Assembly: GCA_950295325.1 (NCBI GenBank)
Contig: OX485804.1
Coordinates: 66,998,033 to 67,062,032 of the forward strand
Origin: Polytrichum commune
Taxonomy: Eukaryota > Streptophyta > Polytrichopsida > Polytrichales > Polytrichaceae
Length of the DNA: 64,000 bases
Direction: 5' to 3'
Positions 52,143 through 64,000 of this stretch are shown here, piece after piece. The notes beneath the pieces are model-generated. The model did no database searches and was not told where the DNA came from. It was given only the letters and a program-made list of their open reading frames with translations. The first letter of the stretch is position 1, and every line of letters begins with the position of its first letter. The translations under genes were made by a program, and so were the position numbers.

Positions 52143-52794
52143 CCTTCCTCCTCTGCTCAAGAATACCCGCTGCTGCTCTGTTTCTACCTCTGCTCAAGAA
52201 TACCAACATCGGGGACCTCTCCCTCTCTCTCCACATTAATTCCACATTTCACAATTCTCACGTTCAAGTTCCCTTCTCCTGCTTCCCGTCTTCAATCAGT
52301 TTTTCAGTTTAGTTTTGGTCTACCTTACAATACAACACAAATCATAGGAGCAGTGAGTGGTGTGTGTGTCTGGTTTAATCTTTCCTTGCAGCAGCCTGAA
52401 ATGTGCTGCACCTTTCTTTTTTTTCTTTTCTCCAATTGGATATATGCTGTTCAGAGATAATGTGTTGATTCTTCTATTCTTCACCTCATTTTAGTCTCGT
52501 ATTTTGGTGTGTAACATTTTACATTGAACCACAGTGAGGGACTTGTGCCTGGAATTGCACTGCATGTTTCTTTCTTTCTTTCTCGAGTTTTTGCTGTGAG
52601 AAAGATGTGCTTTCTTCTATTCTTACCTTCGATTAGTTTTCAGTTCTCGTGTACAATGAAGCGAAAATCAGACCAATGAGGGGAGTTCAAGGCTTGTGTG
52701 TGGATATTTCTCAGCATGAAATGTACCGCTCCTTTCTTTTAAAACAATTCATCGCTGTGAGGATTGATTGCTCCCTTTGCATGACAGAGAATTG

Positions 52795-52902
52795 ATGGAT
52801 GCGCAAATACAAGACCACACCGAGGTTATTGGAGAAAAAGATGCTTCAGTCGTCATGTTAACTATGTCTTTCGATGTGGATAAGAAGTTTGCCGAGGAGT
52901 GA
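52795..52902 (+). CDS. Possible short first exon or small ORF (35 aa)
   Basis: The ATG at 52795 opens 35 codons (MDAQIQDHTEVIGEKDASVV...) ending TGA at 52900-52902. The last codons contain a splice-donor-like GAGGA|GTGAGC, so it could be a first coding exon. It follows a leader-like, pyrimidine-rich region. I could not find a convincing continuation in the next 2 kb. Low confidence, no family. Confidence 0.25.
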   Translation: MDAQIQDHTEVIGEKDASVVMLTMSFDVDKKFAEE

Positions 52903-55167
52903 GCAAGAGTCTGCAACTTTCTTTCTTCTTTCGTTTTGATTCGATTTTGTGTGCTGGATCTTTGTGAGGATAGATCGCATCGGGATTCACTGTCATTAAA
53001 TCCCGAGGTTTGATTGTTCTTAAGTAATACTGCTTTGAAAATTCTTGGCGCAAGTAATTAAACGATGCTATACTCAGCCCCTTCCCCTGCTCTTATCATC
53101 TTTCAAAGAAGATTGATGTCAAAGGTAACGAGAAGGATTTTCATTTGAAAGAGGCAAATACGTTGCATGAGAAGAAGAGCACGTGAAACAAACAAGAAAC
53201 TAGGTCTTTGAAGTGATGACGAACATTGCACATAATTTGCAGTTGCATATGCTCTGGGAAACAGTTTTGACATTGATCGGTCCATTTCATAATAGTTTGT
53301 GAACAACAAGCACAAATTATTGAATGGAAGGTCTACAATAATGAACTTCCTGAAGTGTTTATCATGTTCCTGGTGTTTCATGATTGTCCCTTTGAACATA
53401 CTTGATGAAAGCCTGGGATGTTACAGCCTTGGTCTAACACAACATCTGAAACATAGATCAATATGTTACTGCTGCCATACTTGTCCAATTCAATCGTCAA
53501 AGGTTGACAATGCTCGTTTTCACGGTCCCCTGTTACTTTGAAATTGTGGCCATGAGCTTGGAGTCCACAAGAATATGGTCATGATGAACATATACTTCGG
53601 ACAGATAATTTGTTTCTCGACTATAGTGAGACATTCGACTTGAACGGAATAATTACTTGACAGAATTGGACATAAACAACCCGAGCTGCCGAAGAACAAA
53701 TGGCTTGCAAGTCTTAAAGTAAGTTAGAATAGGTGCACTAAATAACGTTTGTATAACATGCCCTTTCCATTTTCCAAAGAAGTCGAAATGCTTACCACAT
53801 ATAGTCGACTGTGGGGATAAATCCTCCCATGACTTGATTATTATTTGACAGGAATTCCTGTTTGAACTTGCGAAATGTTTTCATAAACTTAGTTGCGCCT
53901 ATTAAATCGCCCTTCCCAAAGAGGTTTAGAAGATTGTTTCTTCCACGATATCAGACATAGAACTCGGTGGCGAGCTTTATATCTAACATATTGTGCAGTC
54001 CCATGTAATTTCTAGATGTTATTTACAGTAGACTGGTTCAAACATGCCGTTATACATGGACGCTAACCTCAATTATGATAATCAACTATGTTCACTTACC
54101 TCAAGATATGCGCCTTGATCATTAAAAGAAACCTATGACTTCAAAGTTCATTGTTGCAAATGAAATTTTTCTTTTAGACCAAATATAAAAAGTTCTCAAG
54201 GCCATCATGTTGAGAGTTGGACCTAGATATTTAAGCCATGACGTCTTTTTATGTGCACAATAAAGTTTGAGATCCAGAGTAGCCATTTTGTGGAAACAGC
54301 AAATTATGCCTTTACTTGCACCTTGATGTGGCCTGATATAAGCATACACTGCAGGACGACTACTTGGCAAATACTCCTTGGATGTGTTCGAATCACGTAC
54401 TATCTCAGGCCATTCTGATCCTGAAATACGAGACTTTCTTGGAAATTCCAGAGATTCAAGATTGGCATTCAAGCCAGTGAGAGAAACTACAAAGTTGAAG
54501 AATATTATTCACATTTCAGAACACTTGCAGGTTTTATTCTCTGCAAACTGCTGATACTCTTCCAGTTTCCATCTTTTTCTCACTTGGTCTTAAACACCAT
54601 GAAGATCTTAGAAGTCATATTGAAACGGTTTTTAGGACATTTATCCAGACTTTTCTGAGAAGTATTGCTGCTAAGGTGATGCAGGCCATTGGGAGAGTGA
54701 GGCAGTTGATTTAAGTATTGAAGTTGTAGATTGTGTCTTGCTCTTCACTTCATAGTATAAACAGGAGACTATGAACATTTTAGGGTTAGTCTCCTGGTGA
54801 TGAGCACATGCATTCATTGCGCTTCATGTTTTTAAAATTGGGTTCTGGTCATTTTTAGAATGTGCCACATACTAGAAGAAAATGAGCAAATCATGCAATT
54901 ATAATGTATTAATGAGGAATTTATTATGCTGATTCAACATGTTATATGTTTTGTACATGGTAATTATCCCTCAGGAGGTTTGTGATGTATGCAGGAATTG
55001 GACCAATCAAGGTGCCAACAAATTACATTTGACCTCTTGCTATCTTCCTCAGCACAGGCTCCAAAATTTCCCAAGTATAAAGTATTGGATTCTCCAGTCA
55101 ATTGGATTTGAAAACAATGGCCTGATATTCCAGTGTTTGAAAACCTTAAAAAGCTCAATTTGTCTCA
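52903..55167. other. Intergenic or decayed coding sequence
   Basis: No supported gene. Near 54990-55160 several frames have leucine-spaced words that could be a leucine-rich-repeat remnant, but the frame is not sustained. Immediately to the right is the helicase remnant. Confidence 0.35.
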
Positions 55168-56364
55168 ATGTTGGCGCATCGACTTTCAAATTGTCCCCAA
55201 TTCCAAGCAATAACAATACCTTTAGTTGGGCTACAACATTTGTCCATTCTTGACTTGTTAGTACCAAAAGTAGTGGAAATCAACGGAGCAGTAACGAGAC
55301 ATATTCACCTATTCACCTATGTGCTACCTGAACCAAGCCCTATCTTGACTAAATTAAAAAATGCAGATGTCATAATCATTGACGAAATGTCAATGAGGAC
55401 TAGCAATATGTTGTGTGCGGTGGAACAACGCCTCAAACAAAGCACCCGCACCACGGACATATATTCATTACAAAACAAACTCCTGATATTAGTTGGAGAC
55501 CTTGCCCAACTACCTGCGATATGCATAAATAAACTTGAATTTTCTGACATCATTTGTAAAGCATGTCACATTACCTCCGCTCCATCTTGGGCAGTTGCAA
55601 AACAACACAAACTTCAAACATCTGTCAGACATGCATCCGACCCATTATACCTCAATTTTTTAAACATAATACGACATTGTCCACCTACAGAAACATAGAT
55701 CGAAGACACACTCAGCACATGCTTCATTGACAATGACATGCTATCACATTATCTAAATCCAACAACAACGATCTCATGTTCGCACCGCGAAGATGTCACA
55801 ACGTACAATGATCGCATATTCAAAACCATTTTTGCACCAAAAGATATAATTCCTGTGACACTTGATACAAATGCAACCGAAGCTCACAACATATCGGAAT
55901 GGCTGAAAGACTCAAAGTTCGACCAACTTCATCATGTGGTTGTGGGTGCGCTCGTTATGTTCACATCAAATGTCAATGTTGCAAAAGGTGTTGTTAACGG
56001 TGCAACCGCTACGGTAACATCAGTCCATCGAGACACCCACGGTGTGGTCACAACCATTGGTGTTCAGCTCATCGGAACCTCCACGCAAATTTATTTAAAA
56101 CGACACAATTTCCAACACAAATACACATATGAACAATATTATTACAAAGCATCATTCCCAATTGTTCTAGCATACGCAATGACAGGCCACAAATCACAAG
56201 ATGCTACAATCTCAAACAACATTATCGTTGATATCCGAAACGCATTCGCACCCGGACTAACGTATGTCATGCTATCTAGAACAACAAATAGACAACATCT
56301 ACAGATTGTAAGAAAACTGGTACCTTCAAATTTCATTCCATGCCCACTTCTTGATACAACATGA
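55168..56364 (+). pseudogene. PIF1-like DNA helicase remnant, 5'-truncated, one in-frame stop
   Basis: PIF1-family helicases unwind DNA 5' to 3'; in plants many copies derive from Helitron transposons. Visible motifs are IIDEMSM (motif II, DEMS 55381-55392), LVGDLAQLPAI (motif III), AYAMTGHKSQDATI (motif V) and YVMLSRTTNRQHLQI (motif VI). The Walker A motif (GxxGTGKT) expected about 80 residues upstream of motif II is missing. The two open stretches (55168-55695 and 55699-56361) are in the same frame, separated only by TAG at 55696-55698. No Rep endonuclease domain is in reach, so Helitron origin is only inferred. It is a broken fragment. Confidence 0.8.
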
Positions 56365-59300
56365 TCCCCACCATTACGACAAACACAACACCCTACCTTA
56401 ATTGATTGAGAGGTATGAACACGTGCAATTGAGGGTTATATGTAATGGAGAATATATATACTTTCTCCATGAGCTCTGCCCTTTTCCGCCAGGTAATGCT
56501 ACATATCATGTTATTTAATTACATCTTAAAGTCGTACGTAAATGACTACCATTTATGTAAAGAAAACCTCTCTTTGTCAACTCTCAATCTAAAGTTGCTT
56601 GGTCTCATTCATCCTGATGTGCCTATTGTGCTAGAACATGGTGTTTTTTAATTTTCCTATTATCAACACTATGAGGACAACTAAGAGAATTGTCTCCTCG
56701 ATTACTATGAGGCAGCAAGGGAATTGTCTACTCGATTGGTGTTGTCCAAGTTACATAGCAAACAACACTTACAATATCGAGTTGGCGCTCAGGTGAGTGA
56801 CATTTGAGTTATGGCCATGTACTTGATATACAAAAGCCGTGCAACATCTTGCAAATAGACTTGTTAGCATTTCTGAACAAGGAATAATTCTGCCGAGAAA
56901 TTTGCAATTTAAGTTCCTAGGATCTCCAGTGAAAGTGTAAATGCATAGTCGAATCTTGGTAGGTGGAAGAAGGCTTTGCGTCCGAAGTTAGGCAACAGTG
57001 AGGTGTTGAATAATGAAAGCTTAATATCATTGGAGTTTGCTCAGAATTCATGCGTGTTCTCCATGACCTTCATCCTTTAAAATTTATTCTTGAAGATAGA
57101 ATAGATAGAGAACGCCTTTACATGTGCTTAAAAATGCTAGGGTGACTGACATGGATGAAGCATGTTGCGCCTAATTTAGGTGAAACACGGATGATTGAAT
57201 AACTTTGGGAGGAGTATTTTGTTCATCCTTCTCAGTGGTGGGACAACATATCTGACAAGCTATCATCACCAAGACTACAAACTTTGTTCCAAAACTCGAA
57301 TGAACAAGTGTAATGTTCACTCAACATCGTCCATCAAATTTCAAATTTCGGAACACATCGTTGTTTCCAAGACCGCCAATGTTGGGATCAGATGTGGGAG
57401 CTTAGTGTGCATGTTAAGCGTTTATTAACCACGTAAAGGTGATCCATGGATTTTCAAACCTAAGATATGATGCCAGTTGTTTTATTATCAATTCCAAAGT
57501 GAATCTGCAGTGATCTGACTGTTTGGGATTGCAGAATTGGTTCAACATTTGTTCGAGTGCAATGTATACAGGTGTATGTATAGCTTCCCTTTACACTGCC
57601 TGTAACTAGATAATGACATACTCAAATGTTTGACTTCGAAATGTTGTCATGTTTTGACTCAAACTGTGTGCTGGTTGCGAATGGTTCTTTAGATCTTAAA
57701 AATAATGTTTATATAAACTGTGGTGGGAGTCAATATTTGGAGGCAACGATTTAGGCATCCAACAAGGAATCAATATATAGGTTGGTTCGCCCAAATCGAG
57801 TCACCACCACCTTACCAACCCTTGTTGGAACAAACAGTTACACTCCATGCCTACAATCCCTATCAACTATTTAAAAAGATACAAATAATTTACGTAGTTG
57901 AACCAAATCGCACTATAGGGTTAGTGCCCTCCTTTCGCAAAGGTAGTCTGCCTACCAACTTCTGTATCACCAACTTTTCCTTTTTTCTACTTCAAAATAC
58001 TCATTCTCCACAATTTATGTTTCACGCCAATGCACCTACAGCGATCGCAAAGTTACAGTACGTAAATATTGGAACTACGTTGAATTCTAACATTGCCTTT
58101 TCTGGAGCTCCCGTTCTTTATTTCGTGGTAGTGTAGTGTAAATGATGTATTTACAATATATCGATCATGGGCCTGCGGTATACCGACCCCGCCTCCCTAC
58201 GGGGCCCTCCTCCTCCCACCAACGGTGGGGCCTCGGCCCCGAGTGGCTCGTTGAGAAAACATGGATAACTTCGCAGGTTAGTTGACTTGAACGTTACTGA
58301 AGCAATATATCCAATGTGAAGTTAATGTTCTCTACCTACGTGCCAGGAGAGAAAATTTCAGCGCGTTGTTTGAATTGCAATTTTTTCTAATTTTCTTTGG
58401 CAGTATAAGTAAAATAAGGTATTTTAAAATGATTCCCCCCAAATTTTATAATTACTGATAGGGTGTATTGAAATTCAAGCATTTACCTTTATTTTGAAGA
58501 ATAACATACCTTATAATCTTTTCTACAAGGTAAATAGCCCCCCGATAAATAAGTCCTAAGCGCATGTGTATGCATTAATATAAGAGGGAGTGACCTCCCC
58601 GAGTGCTTTAGCTGCTGAGTTTTGTCTTTTGTCATATTTGAGGATGTGTTTTTTGAGGTATCTGATGGGGCCTTTTTTTGGTGTTTCTTGCATTGAGTGG
58701 CTCCAATCTTTTTGGAGGCATTATGGTTGAGGGTGTACATGTTCATATGGTGTTGTGACATTTCTATGGTCTAAATAGACCCCGGGGATGGATTCTTCAT
58801 ACCCAGTACGAAATGTTGTGAGCGTAGGAAGGGGTATTATTTGAGGCATTAATGTACATAGTATACATAAGGGAGAAGTATTCTTTCTTTCCTAGTGGAT
58901 ACACTTAAAAAGGGTATTAAGAATTTTGAAGTAAACGTAGATGTACAGAAAAGGTCCTCAAGTTTAGAGAAAAATTCGACAATTGATGTGTTAGTTTCAT
59001 CCATTGTACCTTATTTCATCCAAATGACGTGTTTTACTAATTGACATTTATGTATATTTGAAGAAACCACTTGTCCCAAAAATAATAAGGGATGTGCACT
59101 TGTGAGGCCAAAAACATCAAATGACAACAACAAAAGCAATAACACAACAAGCACAACTTCAAACATTGTATTTTGTTTGCCAACGATCATATTTGTGTAG
59201 TTTTGCGATCTAGTGTACATCATATTGGCAAATTAGAATTGTCCACAATTCATGCATAAATTCAAATATACTTAAATCCTAGTTTCAGAGTTATACTCTA

Positions 59301-60480
59301 CAGGTAAAAAAAACATTTGATGTTTTTTTCATTGAAAAATGAAAATGGATTACATATGTATTAAAGGCCTATGTATTCATAGTTTACATTCTGTGTGTGT
59401 ATGTAGTGGAGTCATTTATCACATTGAATTGAGAAATTTAGTATTAATACATGAGCCCATTTTCTAACGTCTTATTGATATTTATACTTTTTTCCTTTAT
59501 AAATTTCTCCTATATAGGGGATTTTATTTCATAGTCACCCACGCACATTATTTTGGTTTCCAATGGAATGTCCACCTCCTGGGAATTTCGCATTGTAATT
59601 GTTAACACCTCCATATATAAGTGCTTAGGGGAAAAAATTGGAATCGAATGGAGCACAAGTATTGAAGGGCGCGATTGAGGCGCATCCTTATGGACAAGGG
59701 TCACCCTATGTATATTTTAAGATAACATATGAGATAATCGGGTGTATAAAGGAAATTTATAAATTTTACCCTTGATTCTTTTCTCCATCCAATCATCAAG
59801 TAATTTTCTAAAGCCAAGCTTCATAGGGCATGCTATTTTATCTAAACACACAATCAATCAAATACTTTCCAATGCGGATAAACTCTAAGTGATAAACCTT
59901 GTCCTTCACAATTTTGATGTAAAAAAATGTTTAGAGTATTGATTGCATCATGTTGCACTATAAGGGTAGGTTCTTCGTCTGAGAAATACACATGCAAAAA
60001 ATTAACAAAATAAATAATTAAACTTGGAAGCTTTCAAACATGATGCTTGAGGTTTAACCTCTATAAAAAAGACTAATCCTTTGGGGAGGTTTGCAACCCT
60101 AGACCCAAGTGTTATGTTTGAAGTTGAAGTTGAAGTTGAAGTATCAATTAAACAGTCACATCATGCTTTTGTGTAATATGGCATTCTACAAAATTTTGTG
60201 GCATTAAGTCTAAATTTCTTCTACATTAGTGTATGCATGTGAATTTTAAAATATAATATATAGTAGGTCATTGGAGACGGATGAACTGTGTGTTACATTT
60301 GTGCAAACTTCGGACAACTAACTAAGTGGGCAACTAATTAGCTAACTAAAAGCTCCAACTAGCTAAAGCTACGCAAGAATCTAGTGCCTCAAAAGAACAT
60401 CTAGCTAAAACTAAGTGTCATAATCCAAGCAAAGAAAGTTAGCTAATAGCTAGCTGGAATCTAAATGTAATCTCAGTGGA
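56365..60480. other. Gene-poor AT-rich stretch
   Basis: A 138-codon open frame at 57720-58136 (starting at a GTG; 'RHPTRNQYIGWFAQIESPPP') has some protein-like character but matches nothing I know. A G/C-rich block at 58188-58248 is listed separately. The rest shows no coding or RNA gene. Confidence 0.4.
58188..58248. other. G/C-rich block with nested inverted repeats
   Basis: In otherwise AT-rich DNA, the block contains ACGGGGCC near 58199 and GGGGCCTCGGCCCCG near 58227-58241, able to form competing hairpins. Such a hairpin downstream of a PIF1-like remnant might be a Helitron 3' end, but no CTRRT terminus follows, so this is weak. Confidence 0.3.
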
Positions 60481-60768
60481 ATGAATGATGTCATTGCACC
60501 CAAACGGTCATCTCTCATATCCAAACTTGTTGAAGCAATGATGTTTTTGGAATTGAACATGAGCCGAATTCCTAATAATCCAGCAGATGTCACAGAATCT
60601 CCGATTCGGAACACCTTGATTCCATCTCGTCATGAATTGCTAGATGACATTAACAATTCCAATGATAATGAAAACGAAGAAGATGATGATGATAATGACG
60701 ATGATGATGAAGATGATGATCTATCACCAACGCCAGTCGAAAGTGAGGAAGCCGACTATAAGTGCTAA
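60481..60768 (+). pseudogene. Possible hAT transposase C-terminal fragment with acidic tail
   Basis: The 95-codon frame (ATG 60481, TAA 60766-60768) begins KRSSLISKLVEAMMFLELNM, similar to the conserved 'RSSLxPxxVEALxFLxxN' end of plant hAT dimerisation domains. It then has a run of Asp/Glu/Asn (NENEEDDDDNDDDDEDDD). No other part of a transposase is nearby, so at best it is a terminal scrap. A short genuine acidic protein cannot be excluded. Confidence 0.35.
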
Positions 60769-62377
60769 TTTTTAAGTCTTTCAATTTCCCTATGCAACAA
60801 CATGAAAATATAGAGCCAACTTAGAGTAATACAACCAAATGTATATTGTTTGGTTTTGTTTGAATGGATTTCTCTCTGGTTTAGAATGAATATGCATGCT
60901 ACACAACTTTTTAGATAGTCGAGGTTGAGTGAAAATGAGGGTTCCGGAAAAGTTAGCTAGCTGAAGATAAGTAACAAACTAAAAGTGAATGAACCAAAAG
61001 TAAGTTGGGATGACGTTAGTTGTAAACTTATTCACAAGAGATTCCATCATAAAAGTTACCGCATTGATATAAAACACTATGTTACTCTAAGTACAATATT
61101 TGGTATAGTAGTGTTTCGTAAAATGCATGAAGACCAATTTGGTTATATATACACTTATATAGTTAATATAATTTGTCATTGTTTCAAAACTAAAAACAAA
61201 ATTAAGCCACTTAACACTATTCAATATTGTGGACATGTTATGCACGCCCTTTGAATTGTAAATTATTCTTTTTGAATCAAACTACATGATGTCAATTCGT
61301 GTTTCTCAATTTTGGTTTAAGTATGACGTGTCATGCCTGAAATGACTAGGAATATAAATAGAATAAACCAACTAAATCAATTAATTTTTTGAAACTAGTG
61401 ATGTGACAACAAAAACTTGTAGCTCTATCAATCAAGTAGAGTATAACTAGGTTTTCAGCAAATTTAGACTTGAGCATGAATTATGAGCAAAATAAAAATG
61501 TATACATACATTTCTATTGGCAGACCCTAAGATAAAAACAGCAAATACTAGTCTCATATGTAAATTACATCTCTCCTTCTAGCACGTTTCAATTGCATGT
61601 ACATTTTGTTATTTGTGAAATTTACACATCTAAAGTGACTATTTGATACATTGCTTTCTCAAAATATGTACGATTAGGGTTATTGTCCTATTCTTTGGGT
61701 TTCTTTCCCTATATATATATTGCAGTGTGCATGTCTTGACAATGAAAACACCATCACATACATGAACATTTTCGAACAGGTCTTTTGTCCATATTTACTT
61801 ACATCCTAGTTTACATTCAACATCATATATGTGAAGATGTCGCAACCAAGTAGCCAATCACGTTGCATTTCTCTTTACACCAAACGGCATTGCACTAATA
61901 ATGCGCCCAATGGCTTCACCATTCCAAAGATGTCTTTCCGCACTACATACAACACGCATCTTGAACCCTAGATGCTTTTTCCTTTTTATGACAAAGGACC
62001 AACGGACATTTGTCCTCCCAACTCAAAACCGTGGAGGATATTTGCGAGTACAAACTTTTTCCGTCCAAATTCTAGGTAGCACATCCATCCGGGATGTGGT
62101 ACGTATTTGCTTGGTGGGATTGCCCGACGTGAGGAAGAAGTACACAATAAAAGGGTAAGAATCCACCCACCAACTAACTTAGGTCCTATTTTGAAACCCA
62201 ACCATAACAAACCAAAGGCGTGTAAGGTACCTAGACAAGGAGGGAATAGAATGGAGCCCGTGCAAATGGGTGTTGTGGTGTTTGTTGGTGCCCACTTGCA
62301 TGTGCGGGCATAGGTTCCGTATGGTTGTCTTAGTTTCGTAGTAAGTTGCATTTTATTCCACCCCGTACGAAGGGTAT
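60769..62377. other. AT-rich stretch, nothing supported
   Basis: Open frames (60985-61254, 61901-62158) lack family features and biased composition, and I do not support them as genes. Confidence 0.45.
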
Positions 62378-62379
62378 TA

Positions 62380-62574
62380 CTCCCTCTGTCCCAGAATGAT
62401 TGTCTTACCTTCCCAGATTGTTCAATTGATTTTGTTGATGTTGAAATTGTCTGGGATACCAGATTGTCTGGCGAGATATTCTGCATCGACAAACTCGATA
62501 AACATTTGATCTCGAACAATCATTTTGGGACATAAAGTTTCAGGGATAAGATGATCGTTCTGGGACAGAGGGGG
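62380..62574. mobile_element. Stowaway-type (Tc1/mariner) MITE
   Basis: The left end CTCCCTCTGTCCCAGAATGA and right end (complement) CCCCCTCTGTCCCAGAACGA are terminal inverted repeats, flanked by TA duplications at 62378-62379 and 62575-62576. 'TACTCCCTCYGTCCC' is the hallmark of Stowaway MITEs. At 195 bp it is typical in size and has no coding. Confidence 0.9.
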
Positions 62575-63102
62575 TACTCAACATTGATCTTTGATGTTTT
62601 GTATGGACTAAAAGCTTTTTATTGTTGTGTTTTCATAAGCATTTCACCTTAACATTCTTTATCAACGAGGTCAATGCCCCTTTTGAGGGATCATGGTAGA
62701 TAGATTCAAAGTGTTCTTGGACCTAAATGCACATCTGGCATTATACAAGCCTCTTCATTGGAAACGAAATGTGTATGGGGACCATCATGAATCAACGATT
62801 CCAAGCATGTGCGTTCTAGTGCCTAATTCCTTTAGAGCTTTTGAAAATGAGAGTAAGTTATAGTATATTTAGCTTCATGGAACCATTTGCTTCTTTTCTT
62901 TGTCTTCATATTTTTTCATTTTGTTTATTGAAAAATGAAAAATCCCACCAACTTTCCTTAGAAAACATGACACATCTAGTTGTACACCTAGTACATATGC
63001 ATCTCCATATGTTTAAAGAGTATGTAAAAAAATAAGGCAAAGCCAAAGGGCAACATGGGTAATGTGTTGTGGAAGGTGTAGGAGAACTTTCTTAACGTAT
63101 GT

Positions 63103-63490
63103 GTGCTACACTAAATATGATATTTAGTGTCACCGGTTCTATTTGTCTTGCTCAATACTAATTGTAAACCGCAGTGTAGTGTTACCAACACTAAATGTTA
63201 ACCCAACATTATTTGTCATTCCTTGTCATTTTTTTGGATGATTATAGATTTACAATGTTGCAATTACAGTCACTTACCAAGTGGGTTTTCATCCAAATTT
63301 CAATCATCCATGACAATATTTCATCACAAGCTGCTGACAAGAGAAGGTAGGGTGTTGGCCAATGGATGAACTCCTCCATCATCCATGACAATATTTGTTC
63401 ACTTATTCATAAGAAGTGTCCTCCAAAAAGTTACCATAGTGATATTAAACACCATATGACACTAAATAACATATTTAGTGTAGTTGGCAC
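63103..63490. mobile_element. MITE-like element with palindromic ends
   Basis: The left end GTGCTACACTAAATATGATA and the right end (complement GTGCCAACTACACTAAATAT) are terminal inverted repeats, and each end is itself palindromic around ACACTAAATAT/ATATTTAGTGT. The element at 38921-39262 shares these ends, so the two belong to one family. No coding. Confidence 0.65.
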
Positions 63491-63639
63491 ATACGAATCC
63501 TAACCCACCAGATTATCACTAAATGTCATATTCAATGTATCTACATGCAACCCTCTTCCATGTATAAAAGCATGGCGACATGAACGTGAATTTAGACAAC
63601 TCAATTGTGTTTGGAGGAGGGTTGTGAGAAGCCTGCTTA

Positions 63640-63830
63640 CTAGTGGGCATACCTAGTGGATGGCTCCCACTAGCATGGGGCACTTTTTCTGTCATGTTTT
63701 GCCAATCATTGGATGTAATGTAGTCGGACTGTGAGCATTCACTGGCTAAAAGTGAACAATAAAGTGCCCCATGCTGGTGGGAGCCGTCCATTGGCTATGG
63801 CTGCCAATAAGTGTGGGCATGGCATACGAT
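63640..63830. repeat. Imperfect inverted repeat (hairpin) near the window end
   Basis: GGATGGCTCCCACTAGCATG followed by GGGCACTTTTT (63658-63690) pairs with AAGTGCCCCATGCTGGTGGG followed by AGCCGTCC (63762-63791), with a loop of about 70 nt. Weaker pairing extends outward (TGGGCATACC... with ...TGGGCATGGC). It could be a MITE or a hairpin-RNA precursor. Confidence 0.55.
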
Positions 63831-64000
63831 ACAAGCACAAGCATGCTCCTATAGCCAAGTTTTTAAAAAATTGTCCAAAAACTTTATGGATTATTTCAAT
63901 GGACCTTCATACTCCTATGGCCAAGTTTTTAGGATGGTATAAACATGAGGGCCCATAAATATTTTTGAATTGCCCGTAATTTTTTTTACGATGCCCACAA

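Noticed and set aside
54122-54472. 116-codon minus-strand frame
   Set aside because: Composition is partly protein-like, but no domain, neighbour or splice signals support it.
1-64000. tRNA and rRNA genes
   Set aside because: I looked for tRNA arms with the TTCGANNC loop and for conserved rRNA words and recognised none; a covariance-model search would be decisive.

Overview
The window is eukaryotic nuclear DNA, almost certainly from a land plant. Protein-coding exons are split by GT-AG introns of roughly 75-170 bp, there are plant-type Ty3/gypsy LTR retrotransposons and a Stowaway-type MITE, and there is a cluster of plant-type protein kinases with HGD in place of HRD. Such TKL-like kinases are abundant in mosses and other seed-free plants, so a bryophyte or another seed-free lineage is my tentative guess. 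Nothing in the window fixes the species.

The first 38 kb is dominated by two directly repeated, diverged paralogous genes, called A (visible exons 2164-26986) and B (29096-38272). Each encodes an N-terminal domain with a ParB/sulfiredoxin-like DGNHR motif, a long middle region I do not recognise, and a C-terminal domain laid out like a beta-class N4/N6 DNA methyltransferase (motif IV region, then an HDDGA strand, then a 'DxTAxxG' motif I) whose DPPY-type catalytic tetrapeptide is replaced by DIPE (A) or EYPD (B). In both genes the same phase-0 intron separates the middle region from the methyltransferase-like half, and in both it is greatly enlarged (20.7 kb in A, 5.6 kb in B) and filled with tandem repeats whose units carry strong inverted repeats. 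Gene A's array has 17 copies of an 18-20 bp palindrome around TTTCGGGCCCGAAA, with half-sites TGTTTC/GAAACA like those of the bacterial ParB site parS but a longer centre. Gene B's array carries a GGGTGCCG/CGGCACCC hairpin. Both genes have in-frame stop codons (one in A, two in B) but no frameshifts that I could find, so they look recently broken or mis-sequenced.

Gene A's intron also holds a 17.9 kb nested retrotransposon. The outer element is a minus-strand Ty3/gypsy with 1.8 kb LTRs and target duplication GTAGG. Its gag is interrupted by a second, 7.05 kb Ty3/gypsy element with 975 bp LTRs, target duplication CCGGT and an initiator-tRNA-Met primer site. The inner element's coding region is badly decayed although its LTRs are almost identical. 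Gene B's intron contains a separate 2.84 kb TG...CA insertion with duplication TCCAT, probably a solo LTR.

From 38 to 51 kb there are three kinase genes: a minus-strand kinase (41855-43531), a divergent plus-strand kinase (45284 onward) and an 828-residue tandem kinase-like protein (48242-50728) whose two domains both lack key catalytic residues. A ~960 bp near-perfect inverted repeat lies between the two divergent kinases. From 51 to 64 kb the sequence is AT-rich and gene-poor. It contains a 5'-truncated PIF1-like helicase remnant with one stop, a possible hAT transposase scrap, a Stowaway-type MITE, other inverted-repeat elements, and little else that I can support.
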